From Diphasiastrum complanatum (taxonomy: Eukaryota; Streptophyta; Lycopodiopsida; Lycopodiales; Lycopodiaceae): a stretch of DNA of 64,000 bases. A model generated the notes under the pieces. It saw nothing but the letters and a program-made list of their open reading frames with translations, had not been told where the DNA came from and did not search any database. Numbering within the stretch: position 1 is the first letter of the stretch; every line of letters begins with the position of its first letter. Both the position numbers and the translations under genes were made by a program. The DNA lies in assembly GCA_029204225.1 (NCBI GenBank), contig CM055097.1, positions 54,587,855 to 54,651,854 of the forward strand, given 5' to 3'. This document shows positions 10,644-20,396 of this stretch, one piece after another.

Positions 10644-12203
10644 TGCAACCAGTGGCGGCTGATACGGCTAAATGTGGTGGAACGAGTGAATGCGGTTGCT
10701 ATGGGTCCACGGTTGATGCAAGTGCAAATCGACCAGTTGGCAGTTGATACAGCTGAATGTGGTGGAATGAGTGAATGCGGGTGTTATTGTTGATTGTGGT
10801 GTGAAGATGCTCAGGTTGGAGGTGACTAAGGCTGCTATGGCTGAATGGTGGATGTGGTTGAATGTGTATTAGCGTTGGTGCTATTTCCACGGTGTGAGAA
10901 TAGAGACGATTGGATTGCAGTGGGTGGGGATTGTTTGCGGTCCGTACAGTTTGCGATGGATTGCGGTCCCTACGGGTTGCGACAGTGTTCCGGGCAATTG
11001 CGGTGTATTGCGGTCCGAACGGGTGGTTTGCGATGGTTTACAATCCGTACGGTATAGTAGATTATGATGTTTATAGGTTATGATGGATGACTGTTCCTAC
11101 GGGTGAAAACGGGTGGTGCGATAGCTACGATACGGTTGCTATCGTTGGAAGATTAAAGGTATGTGATTGCGGTTCCGACGGTGCAATTGTGGAGGTTGTG
11201 TGTTTGCGGTTGTTACGATAGTTGTTGTGCTGTTGTTGACGATGGCTACGGTGCAATGCGATTGTTACGGCTGGAAGGTGTTTGTAATGATTGTAGTGTG
11301 TTTGATTATGGTCTGAATGGTTCAAGGGTCGGTTGAGATCTGAGATCATCCGTCGGTCGAGAACTGACGCGAGGTTGTCGGTCGAGTTCTGACACGAGGT
11401 TGTCGGTCGAGAACTGACGCGAGGTCGTCGGTCGATTTATGACGCGAGGTCGTCGATCGAGTTCTGACGTGAGGACGTCGGTTGAGATCTGACGCGAAGC
11501 GTGGGTCGATATCTGACGCGAGGTCGTCAGTTGAGATCAGACATGAAGCGTCGATCGAGATTGGAACGAAAACTGTCAGTCGAGATCTAACGCGAGGTCG
11601 TCGATCAAGATCTGACGTGAAGCGTCAGTCGAGACATGAGCAAATACGTCGGTTGAGATGTAACTGAAGTTGTTGGTCGAGATCTGACGCGAGTTTGTCA
11701 GTCAAGATTTGACTCAAAGCGTCGGTCGAGACGTGAGCAAATGCGACGATTGAGATTGTAATGGAAGCTGTCGGTCGAGATCTGACCCGAGGTCGTCGGT
11801 CAAGATCTGACTCAAATGCGTCGGTCGAGACGTGATCAAATGCGTCGGTTGAGATTGTAACGGAAGCTTTAGTCGAGATCTGATGCGAGGTCGTCGGTCA
11901 AGATCTGACTCAAAAGCGTCAGTCGAGACATGAGCAAATGCGTCGGTTGAGATGTAACTCAAGACATGGCAGGATTGTTCTGTAGTGGCTCGGTCGAGAG
12001 TTGATGTGTAGTGGTCCGTTCCAGACAAGAGTCGTGGCTCGGCGTGGGAATGAGCGTGAAGCATCGGTTGAGAACTGAGCTTCGCACTAGTTAGGACAAA
12101 AGTGGTGAGCTCTATAATGGAGATGTGGAAGTCCTAAGAGCGATGGTTTTGCTGCACATATCGAAATGGTTTGGGACGGTTTAATGTCTGTGTAGTTGCA
12201 AAA
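10644..12203 (-). other. Gypsy-B 5' leader, repeat-rich and non-coding
   Basis: About 1.56 kb between gag and the primer site. The part nearest gag (about 10600-11300) has degenerate repeats of 'gcggtt..tatggtcc' and 'ttgcggtccgtacgg' type; the part nearest the LTR is a 25-bp minisatellite. Both strands have short open frames without any domain. A long leader is usual in Tat-branch elements. Confidence 0.7.
11350..12075. repeat. 25-bp minisatellite in Gypsy-B leader
   Basis: Tandem copies of a 25-bp unit, for example GACGCGAGGTCGTCGG followed by TCGAGATCT. The first five or six copies keep exact 25-bp register; later ones vary in length (22-27 bp) and include a diverged 'gacgtgagcaaatgcg' type. 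The array fills about 725 bp. Confidence 0.88.
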
Positions 12204-12213
12204 TGGCGCCAAA
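12204..12213 (-). promoter_or_regulatory. Gypsy-B primer binding site (Asp tRNA type)
   Basis: The minus strand reads TTTGGCGCCA directly after the 5' LTR. TGGCGCC is the start of the primer site complementary to Asp tRNA used by Athila/Tat-type elements. The match fades after the first seven or eight bases, which fits an old copy. Confidence 0.75.
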
Positions 12214-13101
12214 TGTTTACAGATTCTCTGAATTTGTGAACACAGTTCTTTGGGTTTCTTTACTTCTTCGTTCTTCTGTAGTTACGATTCTTACAGATCT
12301 TCTTCTTATTAGAACAGTTACTAAACAGAAGTGTTACTCAGGCTGTAGCGTGTATTTTCTAGCCTGTTAGTGGGAGTCATGGATCCGATAGTCAGCTACA
12401 TGCATTAACCAGCCATGTAACCAGACACAGCTCAAGAAGATCAACGTTCTGAAACAGTGAGCAATCCAACCACTATCTACTAAATCAGAAAGTGATCAAG
12501 AACAAGATTAACTACTAAAAAAAGGAGCAAGAAACAAGGAAACAAGAAACTAGTTAATCCACAATGCAAGGAAATCAAGCATGCTCATAGAAACTTCACT
12601 CAAGAACATTGCCATGAACAAGGAGCTTAGCAATTGTCAAGAACTCGTGGAGGATCTTCTTTATTTGCTCAAGATAGCTTGACAATACATTCAAAAACTC
12701 CCTCACAAGAGAGGGGAGCCCTTAAATAAGCAAGAAGGCTGCCCATGTGGAACCCAAGTGGCAATTCCACCAAATTAAAAATTACATGTGGAATTTGCCC
12801 TTCCACTAAAGGTCACCATCAAAAGGTGGCTCACTCTAACTAATTTAAGGGGGATCTACATTTATTTACAAAGCCTAGGAAATATGACTAGCTCCTACAT
12901 GGTCGTTCCTTCTCTAGGATACACCATGTAGGCTCACATAGATATTGTACTGTCGTCCTAGCTAGTAATTTCTCGGCTCTCATGCTCGGCTCTCAGCTTC
13001 TTCTGCTCTCCTCCTTCTGAGACCTCCTCAGTCATGGGTGAGACGTATTCTGTGTCTTCGGCTTGGCTCGGCATCTGGGGATTCTCAGGAATCTGCTAAC
13101 A
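12214..13101 (-). repeat. Gypsy-B 5' LTR (right copy)
   Basis: Starts TGTTTAC and ends AACA, 888 bp, direct repeat of 1132-2224. The minus strand carries the same TATA-like CTTATTTAAG (12721-12730). It lacks about 220 bp present in the left LTR but keeps about 20 bp near its end (13043-13070) that the left one lost. Confidence 0.9.
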
Positions 13102-13106
13102 GTAAA
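13102..13106. repeat. Target site duplication GTAAA, right copy
   Basis: Identical to 1127-1131 and directly adjacent to the LTR end at 13101. Confidence 0.9.
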
Positions 13107-13531
13107 AACAAGCTGCTCTCCTCGGGTAGAGAGAGAAAATCATCATGAGCTCTCGAGTAGAGAGAGAAATCTAGAAAATCAATTACTCACAAAATCCACT
13201 CAATCTCAAAATCAATTAGATCCAAATGAGAAGTACAATGATACTAGTAGATCCACGAGCTACCACTATGTTTAACTATGATTGGACCACACTTTTGCCA
13301 CCTCTTAATCCTATTGGACCATTGATCCATTCACCTCTAAATTCTATTGGACCATTTTCAAGGTTCCACCTCTAAATCCTATTGGACCTCTTAAATTTCA
13401 TCAAACAAAAGTATTACACTTGTCTACACTCTAATTGGCACGAGTTTAGCCTCTTACTCTATTTTGGCTAAATAGTGGCATTACAAGTGGAAATGGGTAA
13501 TTTGCCATCTATGCCAAATTTGGTCCTAACA
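13107..13531 (-). repeat. Copia-A 5' LTR, second piece
   Basis: Continuation of the LTR that starts at 933. The end is placed at 13531, where the plus strand reads TGGTCCTAACA, giving outer ends TGTTG...CTAACA. The outer boundary is inferred from the terminal CA only, because no second LTR is in the window. It contains three copies of 'cctctaaat(c/t)ctattggacc' around 13300-13390. Confidence 0.6.
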
Positions 13532-15502
13532 TCCTACACCTAGATGCTTGATATAAAGAAGATTCTCCAAAACATGTGAGTAAAGCAAAGTGAGTGGCTT
13601 CCACTTGCTTACCTTTCTCTTGAACATCAAATATATCAAAGGTGAGAACAACAATAATCAAATCAACAAGTGGATGCAGCTGCAGAAACATCTCATGCCC
13701 TCAGTCAAGATTTGGATGAAGATGCATTCATGATTAATCATTAGAAAGCACAAGATGACAATGCCTAGTTATCATGATTTTGAAGCCACATAACACATGA
13801 CCAGTCATATCAACCGTCTTCCAGTCCTATACAGCTTATAGTACCAGAAAGTCCATTCACCTTGATGACAATAGCACACATGCTATTAAAGGTGAAGGCA
13901 CCATAAGATTAAGCTTTTAGAATAGGAAAAAACTAGCAATGGGAAAAATCATTTGACAAGGGAACTAATTAAATTATGGGATAGTGCAAGGGAAAAGAAA
14001 ATTAATGTCGATGGTTTTATGGAAAGGATTTGCATGGGCCAAGTTAGCAATTCGGTAATTTGACAAAGGTAGTGTAGTAGAAACCAAGTGATACATAGAC
14101 TCGAAAATACAATGAGAGGCCAAAATATGACAGGAAATATGGCCCTACCTTAAAATAGTAGGTGTTGACCTCACACCACAACAGAGATACCAAGTACTTT
14201 GTAAGGTACTCTTACTATTATTAGAAAGTACAATTTTGTTATTTTTAGAAAACTTAATCCTTAAACATACTATTATTAGTAAAACATTGGCTATTTTTAG
14301 CCAAAACAACCAAAAAAATAACTCAGGTGGTTGTCACGGCAGGGGAAGGCCCCCGGGCCTTCCGCGCCTCGGAGTCGCCTCGGGCTGCCGCCCTCGGGCG
14401 CCTCCAAGCAGAGAAGGCCCCGGACGGGGACCTTATCCTATACATTTTGATTGTTTGGAGTACTCCAAAATGGGGAAGGATACCTTAGAGGCCAAGTCAA
14501 AGCCAAGAGGGCTCCCTCTCTATAAGAAGAGAGCGTTCACATTCACAAATTATCCTTGATTGTTGGTGAGAGAATTCTTGGTTTTTTGAGAATATAGAAG
14601 AGTTGAGAGAAGCAATTTTGATTATCATTCTTTTGAGAGAATCATTTTCTCTTTCATCCTTTGAGAGTTGAAGAGTTGAGAGGAGAATTCTTTGGTCTCT
14701 GAGAAATGAGGAGAGTGAGAGAAGCATGCATTCTTGATTGCTAGTAAGAAGGGAGGGCATGTGCACAATCTATTGTTTTAGATGAAAAGCATGAGAAAGT
14801 CCAATCTCATGCAACAAATGCAATCAATTTTAGTGGAAGATCTGCTACTGTTGAGGATCACTGAATAGGCTATTCCACCCTTGGTTGATATGTTGAATTT
14901 AGGATTAGAAAGAGAATAGCTAGATGCACTTGGTACTTTGATTACATTGTCATCAAAAAAACCTCCACAGGCTTTGGAGAGTCTGCTAGCAAACTGAATA
15001 CTGACTCCCTACGCTAAACCTTTGTCTCTCTGTTGGAATGCTATTGAAATTCCTACACTGCTACTGTAGCGCATTGATCACATGCACTAAACTTGAATCT
15101 GCATTGGATCGTTGGATTTTCGATGTCTTCTGAATTTTCATTGATCATCTACGTTGTTGTTGGGCTCCCTGCCTCTAGTCTATTGGAATGCTGCTAGAAT
15201 CGTTGCGTTGCAGCACACTGCTCACCTATGTTGAATCGCTGCACTAAAAATATTAGCAGTTGGAGCAGCTCAATGAACCTCTACGCTACTACCAGCTCGT
15301 TGATCATCTACGCTAATGCTAGCTCGCTGACTCTCTTATATCAACTATACATTTCTAACCTGTAGAGGATGCTAGCAACCATGAACTGGGGTTTGGGGGA
15401 CTCAATCTGACTTCCAGCGCAGTCGGTTTATAGGTTGGACAGCAAATACGTGGCAAGAGTAAGGCTAATGATAGAAACTTTACTTGGGTTTTACATGAGG
15501 CA
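13532..15502. other. Non-coding stretch between Copia-A and the inverted LTR
   Basis: No gene found. It holds a GC-rich block (14333-14432), a TATA-like CTCTATAAGAAGAGAG at 14517, and degenerate repeats around 15000-15350 with recurring 'ctacgct' and 'gctcgttgatcatctacgct'. The piece near 14144-14171 resembles 48300-48326. This could be an old LTR, but I find no boundaries. Confidence 0.45.
14333..14432. other. GC-rich block with perfect hairpin
   Basis: An isolated GC-rich island in AT-rich surroundings. It contains GGAAGGCCC-CC-GGGCCTTCC, a 9-bp perfect stem with a 2-base loop. Such islands occur in LTRs and in some MITE-like elements; I cannot decide which applies here. Confidence 0.5.
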
Positions 15503-16278
15503 TGCAACTTTGTCGCAGCACAAACAAGACACGAAGGTCGAACAATTCATGACAGTCAACGTGTCTTTGACTCGAAGGACGAACGATTCACGAATCAATC
15601 GCAAATACACTTCCAAGACCGCAAAGTCGCAAAAGGGACGCGAAACGAAAACTACGAAAAGAAACGAAAAGAACGAAAGCAAACGGGAGATTACGAATCA
15701 GACGAAGAAAAATCTTTCGCACTGCCAGCTGGCAGCTCAACGGGCTTCACGCCCAACTGAGATGAGTAGCAACGATGGAGACTAACTAACTAGTTGATTA
15801 AGTGTTACCTAGTCATGTAATTCGACGTTTAGCTATCTTGTAAACTCCACATTGTGGAGGTATAAACGATCCTCTCTGGATCATAGCATATATGATGTGA
15901 ATATAGAGATCTATAAGAGACAGAGAGAAACGTAGCGAATAGAGTAAGAAACAAAAGACACCATAGCTGTGCATGAAAGTCTGCCAACGAGCAGAACACA
16001 GCGAAAGAGTAGAATGTCATTCCGCCAACGAGCGAGACACTGACAAATTCACTCTAAATTAAAACTGATAATTCAGTCACTCTATTTTCGTGCATCTTGT
16101 CTTGTGCTGTGTATCATGATTGCTAAAATAGAATATGTTATGTGATGCGTAGTCGAGTGTCTGGGTTCCTGTAAGGGCTTCCGCACAAAAGAAAACTAAT
16201 AGACAGAAAATTGTTCGCAATAAAGAAGGCTAAGTGAGGACGAACACGAATCAGTCCCACGCACGCGCTCCCGTGACA
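15503..16278 (+). repeat. Copia-I family LTR, inverted copy (776 bp)
   Basis: Starts TGCAACTTTG and ends CGTGACA. It matches the reverse complement of 19624-20396 over its whole length, so it is an LTR in plus orientation while Copia-I reads minus. No primer site follows it (16279 reads ctatctttgg) and no clear polypurine tract precedes it. The five bases on each side (aggca and ctatc) differ, so it is not a clean solo LTR. Confidence 0.85.
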
Positions 16279-16889
16279 CTATCTTTGGATGTTGAAATAT
16301 AATCTTAATTTAAAAAATTTTCTACTTTGATATTCCATTGTGAGATTCTTAACTATGTACCAAATCACAGTTCTTAAAGATAAACATTCAACTAGTGGCA
16401 TAAAAAGGTAGCACACCATGTGCTATATTGCTGTTGAATCGCGGCAAGAAATTCACAAAACCTACAAAACATTTACTTGCAAAATGCCAAGGCCCTTGAA
16501 ATCAGGCTTTTGACCCAAGCATACAAAATGAGACATGATAGAAAAAACTTATTATGTAATGCATTTCTAACATGTGTTTATGATTTTTGGAACTAGGCAA
16601 AAAATGTAAATTAAACTTGTTTTTCAAAAACTGTGTAAAAAGTCATATCATGCTAGAAGAACATCCCACTGGTATGATGTAAATATCTATTTCATACAAG
16701 ATTAATACATAATTTGATCTCCTACACCATTGCATAGGAGCATGCTAATACAAAGAGATTCACATATTTCTTGGTGGATCATAAGAGCTACTAAGAAAAC
16801 TTGATGTCAAACAATGATTCATGGCATACAAGCGTAGTGACTAGTGATGACCAGGCTATTTCTGACATTCCTTCTTGAACCTTGCAGCT
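16279..16889. other. Non-coding stretch left of Copia-I pol
   Basis: No coding sequence found. It lies where the 3' LTR of Copia-I would be expected, but no direct LTR copy or pyrimidine-rich tract is present, so that end is deleted. About 100 bp near 16420-16520 resemble 21115-21215 on the other side of the Copia-I block, in the same orientation. Confidence 0.45.
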
Positions 16890-16893
16890 TTGT

Positions 16894-17605
16894 TCATTTA
16901 ATCCAATTGCCTCTCTTTGCTTGGTAAAGATTGGCTTGTCGAGCGGTTTCGTGAGGAGATCTGCAATCATATTTTCTGATTTTATGAACTGGACCTAGAG
17001 CTCTCCTTTCGAAATCAAATCTCGAATATGATGGTACTTCAAAGGAATGTGCTTCATCTTTGAATGGAAGACAGGATCCTGGGACAGATAGATGGCACTC
17101 TGAAAGTCCATCATCATCGTGCTCGGCCCCTCTTGTGGTATCCCGATTGCCTCCAACATCATTTGCAGCCACATATCCAGCTGATTGCAACTCTGCACGC
17201 TATCGTACATCCTCCAATAATGGACTTGCTGTCATCTTTGCAGCTCGCCCAGTTCGCATCACTGTAGTGATGCAGCTCGAATCCTTTCTCTTCTTTTCTA
17301 GCTCTATAGGTCAATCCAACATTCTGGGTACCCTTCAGATACTGTAGGATTCGTTCGGCCATTTTCCAATGTGCTAGACCAGAATTGGAACAGAATTGGC
17401 TCAACGCGTAAACAGAAAAGGACAGGTCGGGCCTGGTACAAATTGTTAAGTACATCAGACTACCGATTAAGTTCTGGTAGGGTATATCTGCCATCTTCTG
17501 TTCTTCCTCTTCTATTTTTAGGCAATCATGTTTCGTGAGCTTGGCTTTAGCTATCATTGGTGTGGCTCTCTTTTTACAGTCCATCATGTGGTACTGCTTC
17601 AGCAA
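16894..17605 (-). pseudogene. Copia-I RNase H region (broken)
   Basis: Would remove RNA from the RNA-DNA hybrid. The frame 17605-17159 has the copia signature NLIGSLMYLTICTRPDLSF followed by HWKMAERILQYLKG and the acidic SDANWASCKDD, then shifts frame. The frame 17210-16995 has MMDFQSAIYLSQDPVFHSK and HIPLKYHHIRD, the usual end of copia RNase H. The segment with the SSCEAEY-type motif falls at the frame junction and is damaged. The frame 17190-16894 is a shadow apart from a few residues. Confidence 0.85.
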
Positions 17606-17673
17606 TTTTATGGTGTATTCTGACTAACTCAAGTGTATTTCGCCATTTGTTCGATCTCTTCTGATCTCCAGCC

Positions 17674-18240
17674 CTAAGCATTTTGTTGCTTCTCCAAGAT
17701 CTGTGATTTCGTAGTTTTCAAAATCTGACTCTTCGTGTCTTTGATCAATATCAAGGAATTTCCTATCATCAACGAATCATCCACGAAAATGGTCAGTATC
17801 ACAAAATCCTTTCCTACTCTTTTGATGTAGACATTATAGTCTGGTTGAGTAGGATTGAAGTCTAGAGACTTCAGCAGACCATCAAGCTTTTTGTGCCAGG
17901 CTCGTGATGCATGTTTTAGATCGTAGATGCATCTCTGCAGTCGACAGACATATTGTTTGTTGTTGGGGTCTTCATAGCCTTCAGGTTGCTTCATGAAAAT
18001 TTTTTCCTCTAGATATCCATGGAGAAAGACTGTTTTCACATCAATCTGGTGAATTTCCATATTGTACTGTGTGGCATATGCAAGGAGCAGTTTTATGCTT
18101 GTCATCTTGACCATGGGCAAATATGTGTCGAAATAGTCGACACTATATCTCTGCGTGTAGCCCTTCGTGACAAGCCTTGCTTTGTAGCGGCCAATGGTGC
18201 CATCTAATTTCAGCTTCTTCTTGTACACCCATTTGCAGTC
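17674..18240 (-). pseudogene. Copia-I reverse transcriptase
   Basis: An open 184-codon frame covering most of the copia RT: KARLVTKGYTQRYSVDYFDT, LLLAYATQYNMEIHQIDVKT with the first catalytic Asp, and IFVDDSLMIG at 17774-17790. The catalytic box is FVDD where the other copia elements here have YVDD. Both Asp are kept. The C-terminal end repeats a short TKSQIL unit twice, probably an 18-bp slip. A stop separates it from the RNase H region. Confidence 0.88.
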
Positions 18241-18812
18241 GACTATTTTTCTGTTTTCTTGGCAGTGGCTTTAATGTCCATGCCTCATCTCGCCTCATCG
18301 ACTCGATCTCTTCTGACATTGCTTGTTTCCAAAATTCTCCTTCTGGACTCTGGATAGCTTCTTAGTATGTAGCTGGCTCTTCTGTGAAGCTACAATACTC
18401 AAATTGTGTGTCTTCGCTCCATTGAAGATTGTCATAATAGCGGCCGAGAAGTCTTCTTTGTCTTGTTGACCTTCGAGGTTCATTTCGTCGTTGCTCGAAC
18501 ATTTCTTGTTTGTGGGGTCGATCTTCTATTTCCTACTACTCTGGAGTCTGGGGTCCTGCATTTTGATTTGATGATTGTCCTTGATCTCCCTCTTGGATAG
18601 GTAGCAGTGTGAAGATCTCATGGCCTCTTTCGTCTTTCAGTCCAGGGAATTTGGACTCTCACGTCTCTGTTCGAAACAACCTTCTTAGTGGTTGGATCGT
18701 AGAGTCTGTACACATGTGTTCCTTCAAGTAGCCGACCATGATTGTTTGCTCGGATTTGTTGTCGAGCTTGCTTCTCTTTTCCTTTGGAATGTACTTGTAT
18801 CTTGCACATCAA
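18241..18812 (-). pseudogene. Copia-I integrase end and integrase-RT linker (broken)
   Basis: The frame 18812-18618 holds HVYRLYDPTTKKVVSNRDV, the conserved segment between copia integrase and RT that normally follows the 'GYS' motif. The remaining part to 18241 is Ser- and Glu-rich linker with frameshifts, ending just before the RT start. It continues directly from the gag-integrase frame, with which it overlaps by a few bases. Confidence 0.75.
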
Positions 18813-19558
18813 AACACTCGTGCGTATGACAGATCAAGATTTCTGCATGTCCATATCTCGTATGGTGTTTTGTTCTCCAATGTCGTCATTCTTGATCTAT
18901 TCTGCAGGTGTACAGCTGCAGCTATTGCTTCGGCCCAAAATTGGCCTGGCAATTGAGCCTGTGCCATCATGCATCTGGCTCCTTCAATTAGCATTCTATT
19001 TTTTCTTTCTGCCACACCATTGTATTTTGGTGTGTATGCAGGAGTGAACTGGTGTTCAATTCCCTGTCTCAGCGGTTGATAGGACGTCGATAGAGATTTC
19101 ATGAAGTACATCAGTTGTTGTGGTGTTGGGACCTGGTGCTCCTGTCCTGATGCAGCGAGTTGAGCAAAGATCATTTTGATCTTCTCAACGTGCTGATCCG
19201 ACTGGTTGCCATCCCACTGTATTGATTGAAGCTGATTGTGAAGGTGCATGACTGAAGTTGCAGTCCTCACTTCATACTTCTGCTTTAATATTTTCCATGT
19301 TGCATGGCTGCTTTTGCAGTCTTCAATCTGCATGAGTAGATCTTCATTTATGGACGAAACGATGATCGCCATTGCACGCTCATCCTTTCTGATCCATTCA
19401 ACTCTCCTCGGGTCTCCCTCTGGAGGCTGCACCTCTGAGAGCTCGGTCACCGACCAGATGCCTTCGCCCTTCAGGAGTGTTTTGATTTTGAATTTCCAGA
19501 TTCTATAATTTGCACCATCGAGACTGATTGCTACTCTGGTCTGGATTGTCATAGCCAT
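18809..19558 (-). pseudogene. Copia-I in-frame fusion of Gag to integrase C-terminal half
   Basis: One open frame of 249 codons. Residues 1 to about 165 are copia Gag (YRIWKFKIKTLLKGEGIWSV near the start; ATWKILKQKYE; LQSIQWDGNQSDQ; LMYFMKSLSTSYQPLR). From about residue 168 it continues without a break into integrase (HQFTPAYTPKYNGVAERKN, with the third catalytic acidic residue in VAERKN, then LPGQFWAEAIAAAVHLQN). The Gag zinc knuckle, the protease and the first two integrase Asp are missing. The ATG at 19558 lies 52 bp inside the primer site, a normal place for a copia gag start. Whether it was ever made as a protein is unknown. Confidence 0.88.
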
Positions 19559-19610
19559 ATTATGTTGTCTGGAAGAATTACTGCTGGGATATCAGTAATG
19601 ACAACATGTT

Positions 19611-19623
19611 GGCTCTGATACCA
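19611..19623 (-). promoter_or_regulatory. Copia-I primer binding site
   Basis: The minus strand reads TGGTATCAGAGCC, a full match to the initiator-Met primer site, directly next to the LTR start TGTCGCAGG at 19624. Confidence 0.92.
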
Positions 19624-20396
19624 TGTCGCAGGAGCGCGTGCGTGGGACTGATTCGTGTTCATCCTCACTTAGCCTTCTTTATCGCGAACAATTTTCTGTC
19701 TATTAATTTTCTTTTGTGCAGAAGCCCTTACAGGAACCCAAACACTCGACTACGCATCACATAACATATTCTATTCTAGCAATCATAATACACAACACAA
19801 GACAAGATGCACGAAAATAGAGTGACTGAATTATCGGTTTTAATTTAGAGTGAATTCGTTAGTGTCTCGCTTGTTGGCGGAATGACATTCTACTCTTTCG
19901 CTGTGTTCTGCTCGTTGGCAGACTTTCATGCACAGCTATGGTGTCTTTTGTTTCTTACTCTATTTGCTACGTTTCTCTCTGTCTCTTACAGATCTCTATA
20001 TTCACATCATATATGTTATGATCCAGAGAGGATCGTTTATACCTCCACTATGTGGAGTTTACAAGATAGATAAACATTGAATTACATGACTAGTCAACGC
20101 TTAATCAACTAGTTAGTTAGTCTCCGTCGTTGCTACTTGTTTCAGCTGGGTGTGAAGCCCATTGATCTGCCAGCTGGAAATGCAAAAGATTTTTCTTCGT
20201 CTGATTCGTAATCTCCCGTTTGCTTTCATTTTTTTCGTAGTTTTCGTTTCGCGTCCCTTTTGCGGCTTTGCGGTCCTGGAGGTGTGTTTACAATTCGCGA
20301 TTGATTCACGAATCATTCGTCCTTTGAGTCAAAGACATGTTGACTTTCGCAAATTGTTCGACCTTTGTGTCTTGTTCGTGCTGCAACAAAGTTGCA
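19624..20396 (-). repeat. Copia-I 5' LTR (773 bp)
   Basis: Plus strand starts TGTCGC and ends AAGTTGCA. The boundaries are fixed by the primer site on one side and, on the other, by loss of similarity to the inverted copy at 15503-16278. The flanking five bases outside are GGAGT. Confidence 0.9.

Larger units (their letters stand above)
1132..13101 (-). mobile_element. Gypsy-B, Tat/Athila-like LTR retrotransposon with extra third ORF
   Basis: An 11.97-kb element on the minus strand bounded by two similar LTRs and a perfect GTAAA target duplication. In its own direction the order is 5' LTR, Asp-type primer site, long repeat-rich leader, gag, protease, RT, RNase H remnant, integrase, a third coding region, polypurine tract and 3' LTR. 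The gypsy order (RT before integrase), the tRNA-Asp primer and the YLDD RT point to the Tat/Athila branch of Ty3/gypsy; that clade assignment is inference. All coding parts carry stops, frameshifts or deletions, so the copy is dead. It interrupts the LTR of Copia-A and is therefore the younger of the two. Confidence 0.92.
16890..20396 (-). mobile_element. Copia-I, deletion derivative of a copia retrotransposon
   Basis: A minus-strand element with 5' LTR (19624-20396), Met-tRNA primer site, gag fused to the end of integrase, then RT and RNase H. Copia order (integrase before RT) is preserved, but the part from the Gag zinc knuckle through protease to mid-integrase is missing, and so is the 3' LTR in the expected orientation. 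It could only have moved with help from other copies. Confidence 0.85.

Noticed and set aside
14236-14559. 107-codon frame with Gly/Pro-rich centre
   Set aside because: It simply crosses the GC-rich island; no domain and no supporting context.
15829-16020. Matching 63-codon frames at 15829-16020 (minus) and 19882-20073 (plus)
   Set aside because: They are identical only because both lie in the inverted LTR copies; LTR sequence, not a gene.
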